Assembly (NCBI GenBank): GCA_030609775.1
Contig: JAUWTD010000008.1
Span: forward strand, 1 to 34,460
Direction: 5' to 3'
Origin: Candidatus Altarchaeota archaeon
GTDB lineage: Archaea > Altiarchaeota > Altiarchaeia > IMC4 > QMZM01
DNA: 34,460 nucleotides
A program made the translations under genes and the position numbers. Of this stretch, positions 16,885-24,457 are shown piece after piece. Numbering within the stretch: the first letter of the stretch is position 1; every line of letters begins with the position of its first letter. The notes beneath the pieces were generated by a model. The model was not told the DNA's origin, did not search any database, and saw only the letters and a program-made list of their open reading frames with translations.

Positions 16885-17478
16885 TTAAATAGCAGAAAAA
16901 CAGCACCTTAAGACATAGAGTTCCTCAAAAAAGAGTTTCTTGTTTGCTACAATCTCCGGCTCCAGATTATGTTCTCTAAGTAGTGCACAAACATTGTTTA
17001 TTCCATTAACTGAGGAAATGAGGAGCATGATTATCCCTCCCTGATTCAAGTATGCAGGAGCATCAGCGACAAATCTTCTAATGGTCTGCATACCCCCGCA
17101 GCCACCTGACCAAGCCTTCTCCAAAAGACCATTCTCCTCAACCGGAAGATAGGGTGGATTAAATATTATGCAATCAAATCGTTCATCTCCTCTTATGTTA
17201 CTGAAGAGATCACTTACCCTAAATCTGACATTATCTATCCTATTAACACAGGCATTCTCTTTTGCAAGCTCTACAGCATTTAGGTTAACATCAACACCTA
17301 AAACATGCTTTGCTTTCTCTGCAGCCACAAGAGCTAACAAACCCGTTCCGGTACCCATATCCAAGACAACACCCCCTACAGAAACACCAAGATTTTCCGC
17401 TAAGAGAAACGAGTCCTCTGCAGGCTTATAAACCTCCGGATGAGTTTTTAGTTTAATAGAAGTTTCTACATTTCCCAT
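16885..17478 (-). CDS. HemK2/PrmC-type class I methyltransferase
   Basis: A 197-residue SAM-dependent methyltransferase. The N-terminal VYKPAEDSFLL motif (about 16-26) is typical of the HEMK2/Mtq2-like subgroup. VVLDMGTGTGLLAL (about 37-50) is the SAM-binding motif I, and NPPYLP (about 109-114) is the N/DPPY catalytic motif of methyltransferases that act on glutamine or exocyclic amines. In archaea and eukaryotes the likely substrate is the GGQ glutamine of translation release factor aRF1/eRF1. Length fits this short subgroup. It diverges from the unknown gene at 17518 across a 39-bp gap. Confidence 0.86.
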   Translation of the reverse strand: MGNVETSIKLKTHPEVYKPAEDSFLLAENLGVSVGGVVLDMGTGTGLLALVAAEKAKHVLGVDVNLNAVELAKENACVNRIDNVRFRVSDLFSNIRGDERFDCIIFNPPYLPVEENGLLEKAWSGGCGGMQTIRRFVADAPAYLNQGGIIMLLISSVNGINNVCALLREHNLEPEIVANKKLFFEELYVLRCCFSAI

Positions 17479-17490
17479 ATTTATTCACAA

Positions 17491-17512
17491 AATAGGTTAT
17501 ATCTATCCTATT
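17491..17512. promoter_or_regulatory. Dyad AATAGG-N10-CCTATT in a 39-bp divergent gap
   Basis: A perfect 6-bp inverted repeat with a TTATATCTAT spacer sits midway between the divergent starts at 17478 and 17518. The AT-rich spacer could serve as a TATA element, so the dyad is placed where an operator would control both genes. The decamer AAATAGGTTA here also occurs at 6208-6217 before the AAA gene. Confidence 0.4.
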
Positions 17513-17517
17513 ATACT

Positions 17518-18042
17518 TTGAAGATGAAATATTCTGTTGCATTATCTGGATCCTACAACGGCAGGCACATAGAAGATCTATTCAAGGATCTGCCAATGGA
17601 GGGCATATTGCACATGTCTCTTGTTGGAAGAGAAATAACAATGCAGGTGAAAAGCGAAAAACTGGATGCAGTCAAAAAAAGACTCTCAGAGCTTGGGATA
17701 AGCAACATCGCCGTCATGGAGTGGATAAAGGCCGGGATGACCCTATCTGATCCCGGATTGGGATTCGACAAAAACAAGATACTAAAAGTCTCCCTAATAC
17801 CTACGGTCAAAGGCGAAGGAATCAAGCAACTTGCATTCATATCGGATTTTGAAATAGAAAAGAAAATCAGAGAAGACCTAAGCAAACAGATTGATAACAT
17901 ACTTGACAATGCAGGCGTTACCGATGTCCTATACATCGTCCAGATACTAGCGAAGGCAGATAGTGAGGAATACACCTCATCCGCATCAATAGCAACACTG
18001 AATGCACTCTTTGACTCAGGGGGTATAGTAGATTTAGACTAA
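17518..18042 (+). CDS. Conserved-looking protein of unknown function
   Basis: A 174-residue soluble protein I do not recognise. The first 70 residues read as an alpha/beta domain (YSVALSGSYNGRHIEDLFK, then KKRLSELGISNIAVMEW). The second half has two amphipathic helices (about 115-140) and an acidic end, GGIVDLD. No membrane segment, cysteine motif or catalytic signature is evident. It diverges from the hemK-like gene, and its 3' end is part of a 50-bp tandem duplication shared with the end of the convergent fae-hps gene. Composition is like its neighbours, so I take it as a native gene. Confidence 0.65.
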   Translation: MKMKYSVALSGSYNGRHIEDLFKDLPMEGILHMSLVGREITMQVKSEKLDAVKKRLSELGISNIAVMEWIKAGMTLSDPGLGFDKNKILKVSLIPTVKGEGIKQLAFISDFEIEKKIREDLSKQIDNILDNAGVTDVLYIVQILAKADSEEYTSSASIATLNALFDSGGIVDLD

Positions 18043-18123
18043 CCTATTCTACATGCATCCTGTTCAAATCTATTATAGTAGATTTAGACTAACTTATTCT
18101 ACATGCACCCGGTTCAAATCTAT
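18024..18123. repeat. 50-bp tandem duplication joining two convergent gene ends
   Basis: Bases 18024-18073 and 18074-18123 match at 47 of 50 positions. Copy 1 contains the true end of the 17518 gene plus a relic of the Fae-Hps C-terminus, which would read DLNRMHVE-stop on the minus strand. Copy 2 contains the true Fae-Hps end plus a relic of the other gene's IVDLD-stop. Before duplication the two stop codons would have been about one base apart. Confidence 0.92.
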
Positions 18124-19275
18124 GTCGCCACCTATCTGGTTTATGAACAATCGGGTTGATCTCTCAACGTCTTTAGATTGTGTTATGAACCTACCCACTA
18201 TTATGATATCTGCACCCTCTTTCAAGGCCAACGGAGCCGTGTTTGGGTTTATCCCGCCAGCGACTGCAACATAGATGTTCGGAAACCCTTTCTTGATCTC
18301 CTTTATCTTATCAAATCTCAGCTCTTGAGTCTTCTCCGAGTCAACACACCTATGCAGGATAACGATATCAGGTACGTCCCTAAGAGACTTCAGCTTCTTT
18401 ACCGGATCGTCGACATTCATCATATCAATGATTGCATAGATTCCAAGCCTCTTAGCCTCATAAATAAACTTGTCGATTACCTCCGGCGTCGCAAGACCCG
18501 AAGCAACCACTGCATCTGCTCCATCATCAAAGGCCATATCCACCTCAACTTGGCCCACATCTAATGTCTTAAGGTCTGCGATCACAAAGGCATTATTTGA
18601 AGCAGACTTGAGCTGCCCGATAACCTCTGTTCCATATTTTTTAATCAAGGGAGTCCCTGCTTCAAGAATGATCTTATCACTGTGCGGCAGTTCACTAATA
18701 ACCCTTTTAATCATCTCAATGTTCGGAGCATCCAACGCGATTTGCAGGTAAGGGGCATTCCATTTAGGCAATCTCGGCACCTTGAAACCCATTACCGGAT
18801 GTACCGCTCTATCCTTATCAAACATTATCTTATCCAATGACGGATAATCCAACATAGCCCTCTTCAATGCAAGCTTTGTCGCCCCGTAATTATACTGATA
18901 TATCCTCCTATAATCCTTTGCCTCGGGGTGAATGAACACCGAACAGATAATAACCAAATCCTCGATCTGATCCTTTGGTATAATCCCTTCCTCAACTGAG
19001 TCTGCAATAGCTTTCCCGACCGCGGCCTGAGCCGGACCAAAGATCTTTTCAGCGTCCTTCATATCATCTACTGTGACCTTGGGAACTACAAGGGTGTATG
19101 GTTTAGTTGGAAGATTCGGCCTAATAACTGAGAGAACCGGGGTATGTCCCGCAGACAACTGCGTCAAACCATTTGCGAATGCTTCCCCGACACGACCTTC
19201 TTTGTCGCCTATTATCAGATCAATGTGAGCTACTTCATTATCTTTTCCAACTAATGCTTCTCCTATCTTATACAT
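18094..19275 (-). CDS. fae-hps: Bifunctional formaldehyde-activating enzyme / 3-hexulose-6-phosphate synthase
   Basis: A 393-residue fusion. Residues 1 to about 163 are Fae, with the catalytic His17 in [11 protein letters not shown]; Fae condenses formaldehyde with tetrahydromethanopterin. Residues about 170-385 are Hps, an OMPDC-fold aldolase with [29 protein letters not shown] and [12 protein letters not shown] motifs, ending in a GRFIT phosphate site. It joins or splits formaldehyde and ribulose 5-phosphate. In archaea the fusion often runs in reverse to make ribulose 5-phosphate when the pentose phosphate pathway is absent. A TTTTATAC promoter element lies about 40 bases upstream, separating it from pgk. 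Confidence 0.95.
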   Translation of the reverse strand: MYKIGEALVGKDNEVAHIDLIIGDKEGRVGEAFANGLTQLSAGHTPVLSVIRPNLPTKPYTLVVPKVTVDDMKDAEKIFGPAQAAVGKAIADSVEEGIIPKDQIEDLVIICSVFIHPEAKDYRRIYQYNYGATKLALKRAMLDYPSLDKIMFDKDRAVHPVMGFKVPRLPKWNAPYLQIALDAPNIEMIKRVISELPHSDKIILEAGTPLIKKYGTEVIGQLKSASNNAFVIADLKTLDVGQVEVDMAFDDGADAVVASGLATPEVIDKFIYEAKRLGIYAIIDMMNVDDPVKKLKSLRDVPDIVILHRCVDSEKTQELRFDKIKEIKKGFPNIYVAVAGGINPNTAPLALKEGADIIIVGRFITQSKDVERSTRLFINQIGGDIDLNRVHVE

Positions 19276-19328
19276 TTTCTCTCATTTATGGTTAGATTAT
19301 ATTTTGGGCACTGGAGTATAAAACGCGC

Positions 19329-20540
19329 CTATTTTTGCCTTAAGATCTCCACAGCAGGTAACTTATATCCTGCAAGCAAGCTTATGCTTGCCCCTCCGCC
19401 TGAGCTTATATGTGTTATTTTTTTTGATATATCCAGCTTCCTTGCAGAAGCAACCAAATGCCCTCCGCCGATAACAGAGAATGCATCAGAATTAGCTATT
19501 GCCTTTACTACCTCCTCAGTACCGTAGGCAAAACCCTCTTTTTCGAATATGCCAAGCGCACCTTTTGCAAATATTGTTCCGCATTCATCAATTATTTCCT
19601 TGAATTTTTTAACTGTTTCATGACCGATGTCACTTATATTCTTGTTTCTGGGGAGCTCTGAAACCGGGATCTCCATTCTCTTCCCAAAGTTATCTAAGGC
19701 AACATCCACTGGCAGAATTATCCTGTCTCCAAACTCATTTAACAATTCTCTTGCAACATCTATTTGATCAACCATTTTTTTCCCGCGGATAAACTCTATG
19801 TTAGGGTCCCCGATCCGGTAGCCTTTAGCAACCAAAAATATGTTACCTAAGACCCCCCCTGTTAAGATATAATCTGTGCCGTTCTCTAAGGCACGCCTTG
19901 AAGCACGCAAGGAATCATCTGCCTTGGTTCCTCCCAAAACAAATGCAATAGGCTTTTTAGGATCCTTTGTTATTCTGTCAATACTCTTAAGCTCTTTTTC
20001 CATTAATCTGCCTGCAAGGGATTCAACAACCAACGGGAAACCCACCATCGAAGGCTGAGACCTATGGGCGGTTGCGAATGCATCAGATACGTAGAAATCA
20101 ACAACCTCTGATAGTTTCCGGACTAAAAAGGTTTTCGCCTGAGCATCAGGAGGCCTATTTAACACCTCTTCTGAGTAAAACCTCACATTCTCAAGCATAA
20201 GCACTTCAGCGTTTTTCATCTTCTTTATCTTTTTAAGTGCATAGGAACTGAATGTGGCGTCGATGTATTCTACCGGGTGGTTGATAACCTCGCCGAGGTG
20301 GATTGCGTGCTTTTCCATGGTCGTGAAATCCGCCTCACCGGGCCGGCCCTGATGCGCAAGAATAACTATTTTTGCGCCTTTTTCTATAAGCTCTGTTAGC
20401 GTATCCTTATGTGATACAAATCTTCTGTCATCGAGTAACTCACCGGTGCTCACCCTGATCGGCGTATTAATGTCTATCCTGACCAAAACGGTTTTCCCGG
20501 AGAAATCAATCCCATTAAGTGTCTTAATATCCTTTAGCAT
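19329..20540 (-). CDS. pgk: Phosphoglycerate kinase, archaeal type
   Basis: A 403-residue enzyme that interconverts 1,3-bisphosphoglycerate and 3-phosphoglycerate with ADP/ATP in glycolysis or gluconeogenesis. Substrate-binding motifs are VLVRIDINTPI (about 19-29), LAHQGRPGEADF (the archaeal form of the bacterial HLGRP motif) and ENVRFYSEE. The nucleotide site has GGTKADDSLRA and the late GGGHLVAS. Full length. It lies upstream of fae-hps on the same strand with a 53-base gap, and diverges from the HTH-ACT regulator. Confidence 0.95.
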   Translation of the reverse strand: MLKDIKTLNGIDFSGKTVLVRIDINTPIRVSTGELLDDRRFVSHKDTLTELIEKGAKIVILAHQGRPGEADFTTMEKHAIHLGEVINHPVEYIDATFSSYALKKIKKMKNAEVLMLENVRFYSEEVLNRPPDAQAKTFLVRKLSEVVDFYVSDAFATAHRSQPSMVGFPLVVESLAGRLMEKELKSIDRITKDPKKPIAFVLGGTKADDSLRASRRALENGTDYILTGGVLGNIFLVAKGYRIGDPNIEFIRGKKMVDQIDVARELLNEFGDRIILPVDVALDNFGKRMEIPVSELPRNKNISDIGHETVKKFKEIIDECGTIFAKGALGIFEKEGFAYGTEEVVKAIANSDAFSVIGGGHLVASARKLDISKKITHISSGGGASISLLAGYKLPAVEILRQK

Positions 20541-20631
20541 TGTATCTACCTATCTCTTTTTTTTATCCAAGATTTAAAATATATTATAGAATGATAACTT
20601 ATTGAAAACTGAGAGAATAAAAAAGGAAACA

Positions 20632-21132
20632 ATGTTTGATATCGAAAAAACCTTCTCAAGGAAAAGAGAACAGAGACGCGTAGCAGAATTCCTCCTGAAG
20701 AATGCCCTAAGGGTGTCGGAGGATGGAGGACTTTTCTTGAGGAAAATAGAGATACCCTACACCTCGGTTGCAAAGGTCCTAAATGTAGACCGGAGAGTAG
20801 TTAAAGCAACAATAAACTCTATTCTCAACGAACCCCGGCTAAAAAAAATCTATACGAAACTGGATTCCGCATTACTATTAAGAGATGTCGCCCCGGAGAT
20901 AGGCTATGGGGCAATAGAGATCATCCCAACTGACGCAGCCTCAAAAGGCATTATCGCAGGGGTTACAAAAATAATCGACGACGCCGAGATAAGCATTAGA
21001 CAAATAATTTCCGAGGACCCGATGTTCGAAAACGCCGAAACCACCATAATCACCGAAAAACCCATTCCAAGAGAAAAAATAGACGAAATACTGCAAATCT
21101 CTGGAGTAAAAAAAGTTACTGTATTAAGCTGA
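20632..21132 (+). CDS. HTH plus ACT-domain regulator of amino acid metabolism
   Basis: A protein of 166 residues from the ATG at 20632; the ORF track starts 10 codons earlier at a TTG. I prefer 20632 because AAAAGGA lies 5-10 bases before it. The N-terminal half is helix-turn-helix (SVAKVLNVDRRVVKATINSIL). The C-terminal half is an ACT-like domain (IEIIPTDAASKGIIAGVTKIIDDAEISIRQIISEDP), the ligand-sensing module of many amino-acid regulators. This fits the archaeal COG2150-type group. It stands just upstream of trpE on the same strand, 284 bases away, and is the obvious candidate to sense tryptophan and control the trp locus; that is inference. Confidence 0.85.
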   Translation: MFDIEKTFSRKREQRRVAEFLLKNALRVSEDGGLFLRKIEIPYTSVAKVLNVDRRVVKATINSILNEPRLKKIYTKLDSALLLRDVAPEIGYGAIEIIPTDAASKGIIAGVTKIIDDAEISIRQIISEDPMFENAETTIITEKPIPREKIDEILQISGVKKVTVLS

Positions 21133-21416
21133 TCTACTTTCCCCCCCTTACCTGTTATGCGCTTTATTGTTACCTGAGGGGTGTGGGCGGTAGAAACTAT
21201 TATTGTTGCGTGTCTTCTTCTTTTTTGTTTTTATCTTATTTGTGTTATTGTTTTGAGTGGTTGTATGGATAATGTAGTGCCTAACTAATCCTTGCTGTAA
21301 CAATAACAAACCGACGAATTCTTCTGCCACTATATTTTGGTTTAAATCCTTGCTGATACAAATGCCCATATCTATACATTTATGTATATTTATATACAAA
21401 ATACCTCATATATGTT
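21133..21416 (+). promoter_or_regulatory. Intergenic region: terminator-like tract and trp promoter
   Basis: No gene is supported in these 284 bases; the minus-strand ORF here has low-complexity, shadow-like composition. A pyrimidine tract (21211-21240, TCTTCTTCTTTTTTGTTTTT) probably ends the regulator transcript. AATCCTTGCTG occurs twice (21287-21297 and 21345-21355). The trpE TATA box TTTATATA lies at 21389-21396, only 20 bases before the ATG, so the trp message is probably leaderless. Confidence 0.6.
21373..21398 (+). promoter_or_regulatory. Three-half-site operator overlapping the trpE TATA box
   Basis: Three half-sites alternate in orientation: TATACA (21373-21378), TGTATA (21383-21388) and TATACA (21393-21398). 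Each is separated by the same TTTA spacer, giving an exact 10-bp period. The TATA box lies inside the second and third. This resembles in layout the TGTACA TRP boxes bound by TrpY in Methanothermobacter, though the sequence differs. A repressor here would block TBP. Confidence 0.6.
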
Positions 21417-22835
21417 ATGCAAGTTTTCCCAATCCACATAGAAATCACCGAAAGAAACCCCGAGAAGACATATGAAGCAATCCGCGGAGAAAATACTTAT
21501 CTACTCGAATCCTCCGAAGGCGGAGAAAAAACCGCCCGATACAGTTTCATTGGATTCAATCCAGCTGCTAAATTAACAATCAACGCAAAAAACATTAACT
21601 TAAATATTTTTGATCCGGCTCTGGAACATATAAAAGCTACAGGAAACAACCCCCTGGAGGTGATGAGAAACCTCTTAAACGAGTTTAACCTGACAAAGGA
21701 TCCGATCTCCCGGTTCTTCGGCGGATTCGTCGGCTATTACACATATGACTTAATCCGATACTTTATCGACTTGGAAGAGAACACAAAAAACGACCTCAAA
21801 GAACCCGAATGCGAGTTCATATTAACCAAAAACAACATAATCTTTGACCACTTAGAGAATAAAACCTATCTTCTGTCACACCAATTCCTTAAGGGAAACG
21901 ACGTTAAAGACGTTAAAGATGTCGACGAGGAAACGATAAAGAGGGATCTACGGGAGATTGCCGACAAAATATCCCAGTTCCCTGATCTAAATGAGGTAAA
22001 CATCCTGAATCCAAGTGATTATTCTTCGAACATATCCAAGAAAGAATTCGAGGATAATGTAAGAGCCGCCAAAGACTACATCTATGCAGGAGACATACTT
22101 CAGGTGGTATTATCCCAGCGCCTTGAGACAGAATACGCCGGAGACAAATTTTCGATATACCGCAACCTGAAAAAGATTAATCCATCCCCGTATATGTATT
22201 ACCTTGACTTAGGTGACCGGAAGATAATCGGGTCGTCCCCTGAGATGCTGGTGCGGGTAGAACATAGGCGGGTTGAAACCTATCCGATAGCCGGCACACG
22301 GCCGAGGGGAAAAACACCCACGGAGGATAAACTGCTCGCAGATGAGATGCTAAACGATGAAAAAGAACGGGCGGAACACTTGATGCTTGTTGACCTCGGG
22401 AGAAACGATGTTGGGCGGGTTGCAGAATTCGGAACAGTTAAGGTGACTAAATTCATGGAAGTTGAGAAATATTCTCACGTACAACACATGGTCTCCGAGG
22501 TGGTCGGCGAACTAAAGAAAGACCGAGACGAATTCGATGCCCTAGAATCAATATTTCCTGCAGGAACCGTTTCCGGAGCACCCAAGGTCCGGGCAATGGA
22601 GATCATAGAAGAACTGGAGACTACGCGGAGAGGAATATATTCCGGATGCGTAGGATATTTTTCATTCGATAAAAACATGGATCATGCAATAACTATCCGG
22701 ACAATAGTTTTTGAGAAAGATAAAGCCTACGTCCAGGTGGGTGCAGGCATCGTGGCAGATTCGATTCCAGAGAACGAATATTATGAAACAATGAACAAAG
22801 GAAAAGGCATGCTAAGAGCATTGGGTATAAAATGA
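21417..22835 (+). CDS. trpE: Anthranilate synthase component I
   Basis: A 472-residue chorismate-using enzyme that makes anthranilate with TrpG-supplied ammonia, the first committed step to tryptophan. The N-terminal LLESSEG...RYSFIGF region is the tryptophan feedback site of the family. The C-terminal catalytic half has PSPYMYYLDLGDRKIIGSSPEML, the RPRGKTPTED block, DLGRNDVGR, AGTVSGAPKVRAMEII and the final GAGIVADSIPENEY. Full length. First gene of the trp locus; ridA starts inside its stop codon (ATGA overlap). Confidence 0.97.
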   Translation: MQVFPIHIEITERNPEKTYEAIRGENTYLLESSEGGEKTARYSFIGFNPAAKLTINAKNINLNIFDPALEHIKATGNNPLEVMRNLLNEFNLTKDPISRFFGGFVGYYTYDLIRYFIDLEENTKNDLKEPECEFILTKNNIIFDHLENKTYLLSHQFLKGNDVKDVKDVDEETIKRDLREIADKISQFPDLNEVNILNPSDYSSNISKKEFEDNVRAAKDYIYAGDILQVVLSQRLETEYAGDKFSIYRNLKKINPSPYMYYLDLGDRKIIGSSPEMLVRVEHRRVETYPIAGTRPRGKTPTEDKLLADEMLNDEKERAEHLMLVDLGRNDVGRVAEFGTVKVTKFMEVEKYSHVQHMVSEVVGELKKDRDEFDALESIFPAGTVSGAPKVRAMEIIEELETTRRGIYSGCVGYFSFDKNMDHAITIRTIVFEKDKAYVQVGAGIVADSIPENEYYETMNKGKGMLRALGIK

Positions 22836-23218
22836 AAATCCGTGAAACATTATATACAGAAAACGCACCGAAGCCAAAGGGTCCGTATTCGCAGGCAGTC
22901 ATCTACGGTGACCTGGTTTTTGTTTCCGGCCAGGGACCAATAGACTCTAAGACAAATGAAATAATGAGAGGCGAAATCGAGGAGGAAGCCGAACAGACCC
23001 TTGATAACCTAAAGACGATACTGCTTGAGGCCGGATCCTCCCTTGAAAATACGCTAAAGGTGACAGTGTATTTAAGCGATATGAATCATTTCCAGAGATT
23101 TAATAAAATATATGAAAAATATTTCAACAAAAACCCCCCGGCACGTGTATGCATACAAGCTGGGCGACTCCCAAGCGATATAAAGGTTGAAATCGACGCG
23201 ATTGGATATGTTGAATAG
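22832..23218 (+). CDS. ridA: RidA/YjgF-family enamine/imine deaminase
   Basis: A 128-residue protein of the RidA family, which hydrolyses reactive enamines such as 2-aminoacrylate. Motifs are KPKGPYSQAVIYGDLVFVSGQGPID at the N-terminal half and PARVCIQAGRLPSDIKVEIDAIGYVE at the C-terminus, including the arginine of PAR that binds the carboxylate of the substrate. It overlaps trpE by 4 bases, so it is translationally coupled to it. A role in clearing by-products of amino-acid synthesis is plausible. The next gene is 97 bases away behind its own promoter. Confidence 0.93.
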   Translation: MKIRETLYTENAPKPKGPYSQAVIYGDLVFVSGQGPIDSKTNEIMRGEIEEEAEQTLDNLKTILLEAGSSLENTLKVTVYLSDMNHFQRFNKIYEKYFNKNPPARVCIQAGRLPSDIKVEIDAIGYVE

Positions 23219-23243
23219 CCCCTAACTCCTTTATATCCCGTTT

Positions 23244-23314
23244 ATAACAAATTTGTTATTTATCTGGTTTATAACAAATTTGTTATTTTTATTAAATAAT
23301 AACAATAATGTTAT
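23244..23314 (+). promoter_or_regulatory. Triple palindromic operator ATAAC-N6-GTTAT over the cassette promoter
   Basis: Three sites lie in a row: perfect palindromes ATAACAAATTTGTTAT at 23244-23259 and 23271-23286, and ATAACAATAATGTTAT at 23299-23314, whose arms extend to ATAATAAC/GTTATTAT. Spacing between starts is 27 and 28 bp. Sites 1 and 2 each overlap a TTTATAAC TATA-like element, and site 3 covers the expected transcription start and ends 1 base before the ATG at 23316. The nearest candidate DNA-binding protein is the winged-helix domain of the first cassette gene. Confidence 0.8.
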
Positions 23315-23315
23315 T

Positions 23316-24167
23316 ATGCCAAGTTTATTCACCCAATATCAGCGATTGTGGCTACAATTCAAGAATAAGACAATAACTGCAGATGATGCTGCAAAAGCAT
23401 TAACCCTAGAAAAAAACAAAACAAGGGTAACCTTATCACGAATGAAAAAAGACCATATGCTGGTAACGCATAAGCGGGGAGAATATCAGATAGTAGCACC
23501 AACGAAATGGATTAAGATTAAAGAACTTGGTTTAAGGAACCTACCAATACCTGATCAATTAATAGAGGATATTGCATTACACTCAAGGAATATAAGGGCC
23601 ATAATACTGCATGGTTCAATGATCTCGGGGGATACGACCTACCTTAGTGATATAGATATTTTGATAATATCTGATAAAAATTTAGAGGAATTGGCAGATA
23701 AATACAAGTTTCCGCTGAGTATAGAGATACAGCCTGCTGAAGGGTACGACAAAATCTACGTACAACACGCCATAAAAAAAGGGGCCGTTTTATACGATGA
23801 CGGCGTTTGTATAACAATTATGGATTCCAAAAAAACCAAAGAAGATTATATCAAAAAACTTGAAGAAATTCAGTTAATCCTCTTCAAACTTGAAGACGAA
23901 AAACTATTTGAATCCCTAACCCTTATGGACCTAAGTCACATACTCTACTCGAATTTGAGGGGGCTTGAAATATTGGAGGAAGAACTTAGTGGAAAAACAA
24001 CAAAAATCAAAACAGATCAAAAGATACTTGAAGAGACAAAACAGCTATATGGTTTGTCAAAGGCAGGGATGAAAGGGATACCCCACGTTACAAGGAATGA
24101 GTTGAAGAAACTCAGAAATACTATAATAAAGAAATGGGTGCAGCTAAGAACCGAGGCAGATAAATGA
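23316..24167 (+). CDS. Winged-helix/nucleotidyltransferase fusion protein
   Basis: The ORF track starts at a TTG (23253) inside an operator; I choose the ATG at 23316, giving 283 residues (MPSLFTQYQ...). Residues about 5-62 form a winged helix (TADDAAKAL, TRVTLSRMKKDHMLV, RGEYQIVAP), similar in layout to AbiEi-type N-termini. Residues about 93-125 are a minimal nucleotidyltransferase core with an intact GSX10DXD site: GS at 100-101, DID at 112-114. The C-terminal 130 residues are helical and charged, possibly HEPN-like or substrate binding. Family members transfer nucleotides to tRNA, proteins or small molecules; several are toxins or antitoxins. It overlaps the next gene by 4 bases and probably represses itself. 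Confidence 0.8.
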   Translation: MPSLFTQYQRLWLQFKNKTITADDAAKALTLEKNKTRVTLSRMKKDHMLVTHKRGEYQIVAPTKWIKIKELGLRNLPIPDQLIEDIALHSRNIRAIILHGSMISGDTTYLSDIDILIISDKNLEELADKYKFPLSIEIQPAEGYDKIYVQHAIKKGAVLYDDGVCITIMDSKKTKEDYIKKLEEIQLILFKLEDEKLFESLTLMDLSHILYSNLRGLEILEEELSGKTTKIKTDQKILEETKQLYGLSKAGMKGIPHVTRNELKKLRNTIIKKWVQLRTEADK

Positions 24168-24457
24168 GTCAAAAAAGAGGCAGAAAAAAGAAGATAAAGG
24201 ATGCTATCTCGCTAAAGGCCCAAGGAGATGCACATGAAAAATTGGCTGAAGACCCTGATGTGGATGTAGGGGAACATACTAAGAAGTATTGGAAAAAAGA
24301 GGCGGTTGAATATCATCACCAACTTGAGAAGATAATAGAAAGAGCACAGTTTCCCCAGATTTATATTGAGGAAATTGAACAAAAAGGAAAAGAAAGAGGT
24401 GAAAAATTATATCAAAAAAAGAAAGAGAAAGTCAAAAATCAAAAACAAAGAAGATGA
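24164..24457 (+). CDS. Small, highly charged basic protein of the cassette
   Basis: A 97-residue protein I do not recognise. It begins with a very basic stretch (KRGRKKKIKD), has a helical centre with EYHHQLEKIIERAQFPQIYIEEIEQKG, and ends in another Lys/Arg/Gln-rich tail. No membrane segment or Cys motif. ATGA overlaps join it to genes on both sides, so all three cassette genes should be made together. The basic ends suggest contact with nucleic acid, or with an acidic partner such as the TPR protein. The small size and position would also fit an accessory or antitoxin subunit, which is speculation. Confidence 0.7.
   Translation: MSQKRGRKKKIKDAISLKAQGDAHEKLAEDPDVDVGEHTKKYWKKEAVEYHHQLEKIIERAQFPQIYIEEIEQKGKERGEKLYQKKKEKVKNQKQRR

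Noticed and set aside
18105-18123. GGTTCAAATC, like a tRNA T-arm
   Set aside because: No matching acceptor, D or anticodon arms surround it; it lies in the Fae-Hps coding end (codons for DLNR).
21148-21399. 83-residue minus-strand ORF upstream of trpE
   Set aside because: It is full of Asn/Lys/Thr low-complexity sequence, has no family resemblance, and is antisense to the trp promoter and a T-rich tract; most likely a chance frame.
23253-23315. TTG start of the nucleotidyltransferase ORF
   Set aside because: The extra 21 residues (LFIWFITNLL..NNNNN) are translated operator DNA; the ATG at 23316 directly precedes the winged helix.
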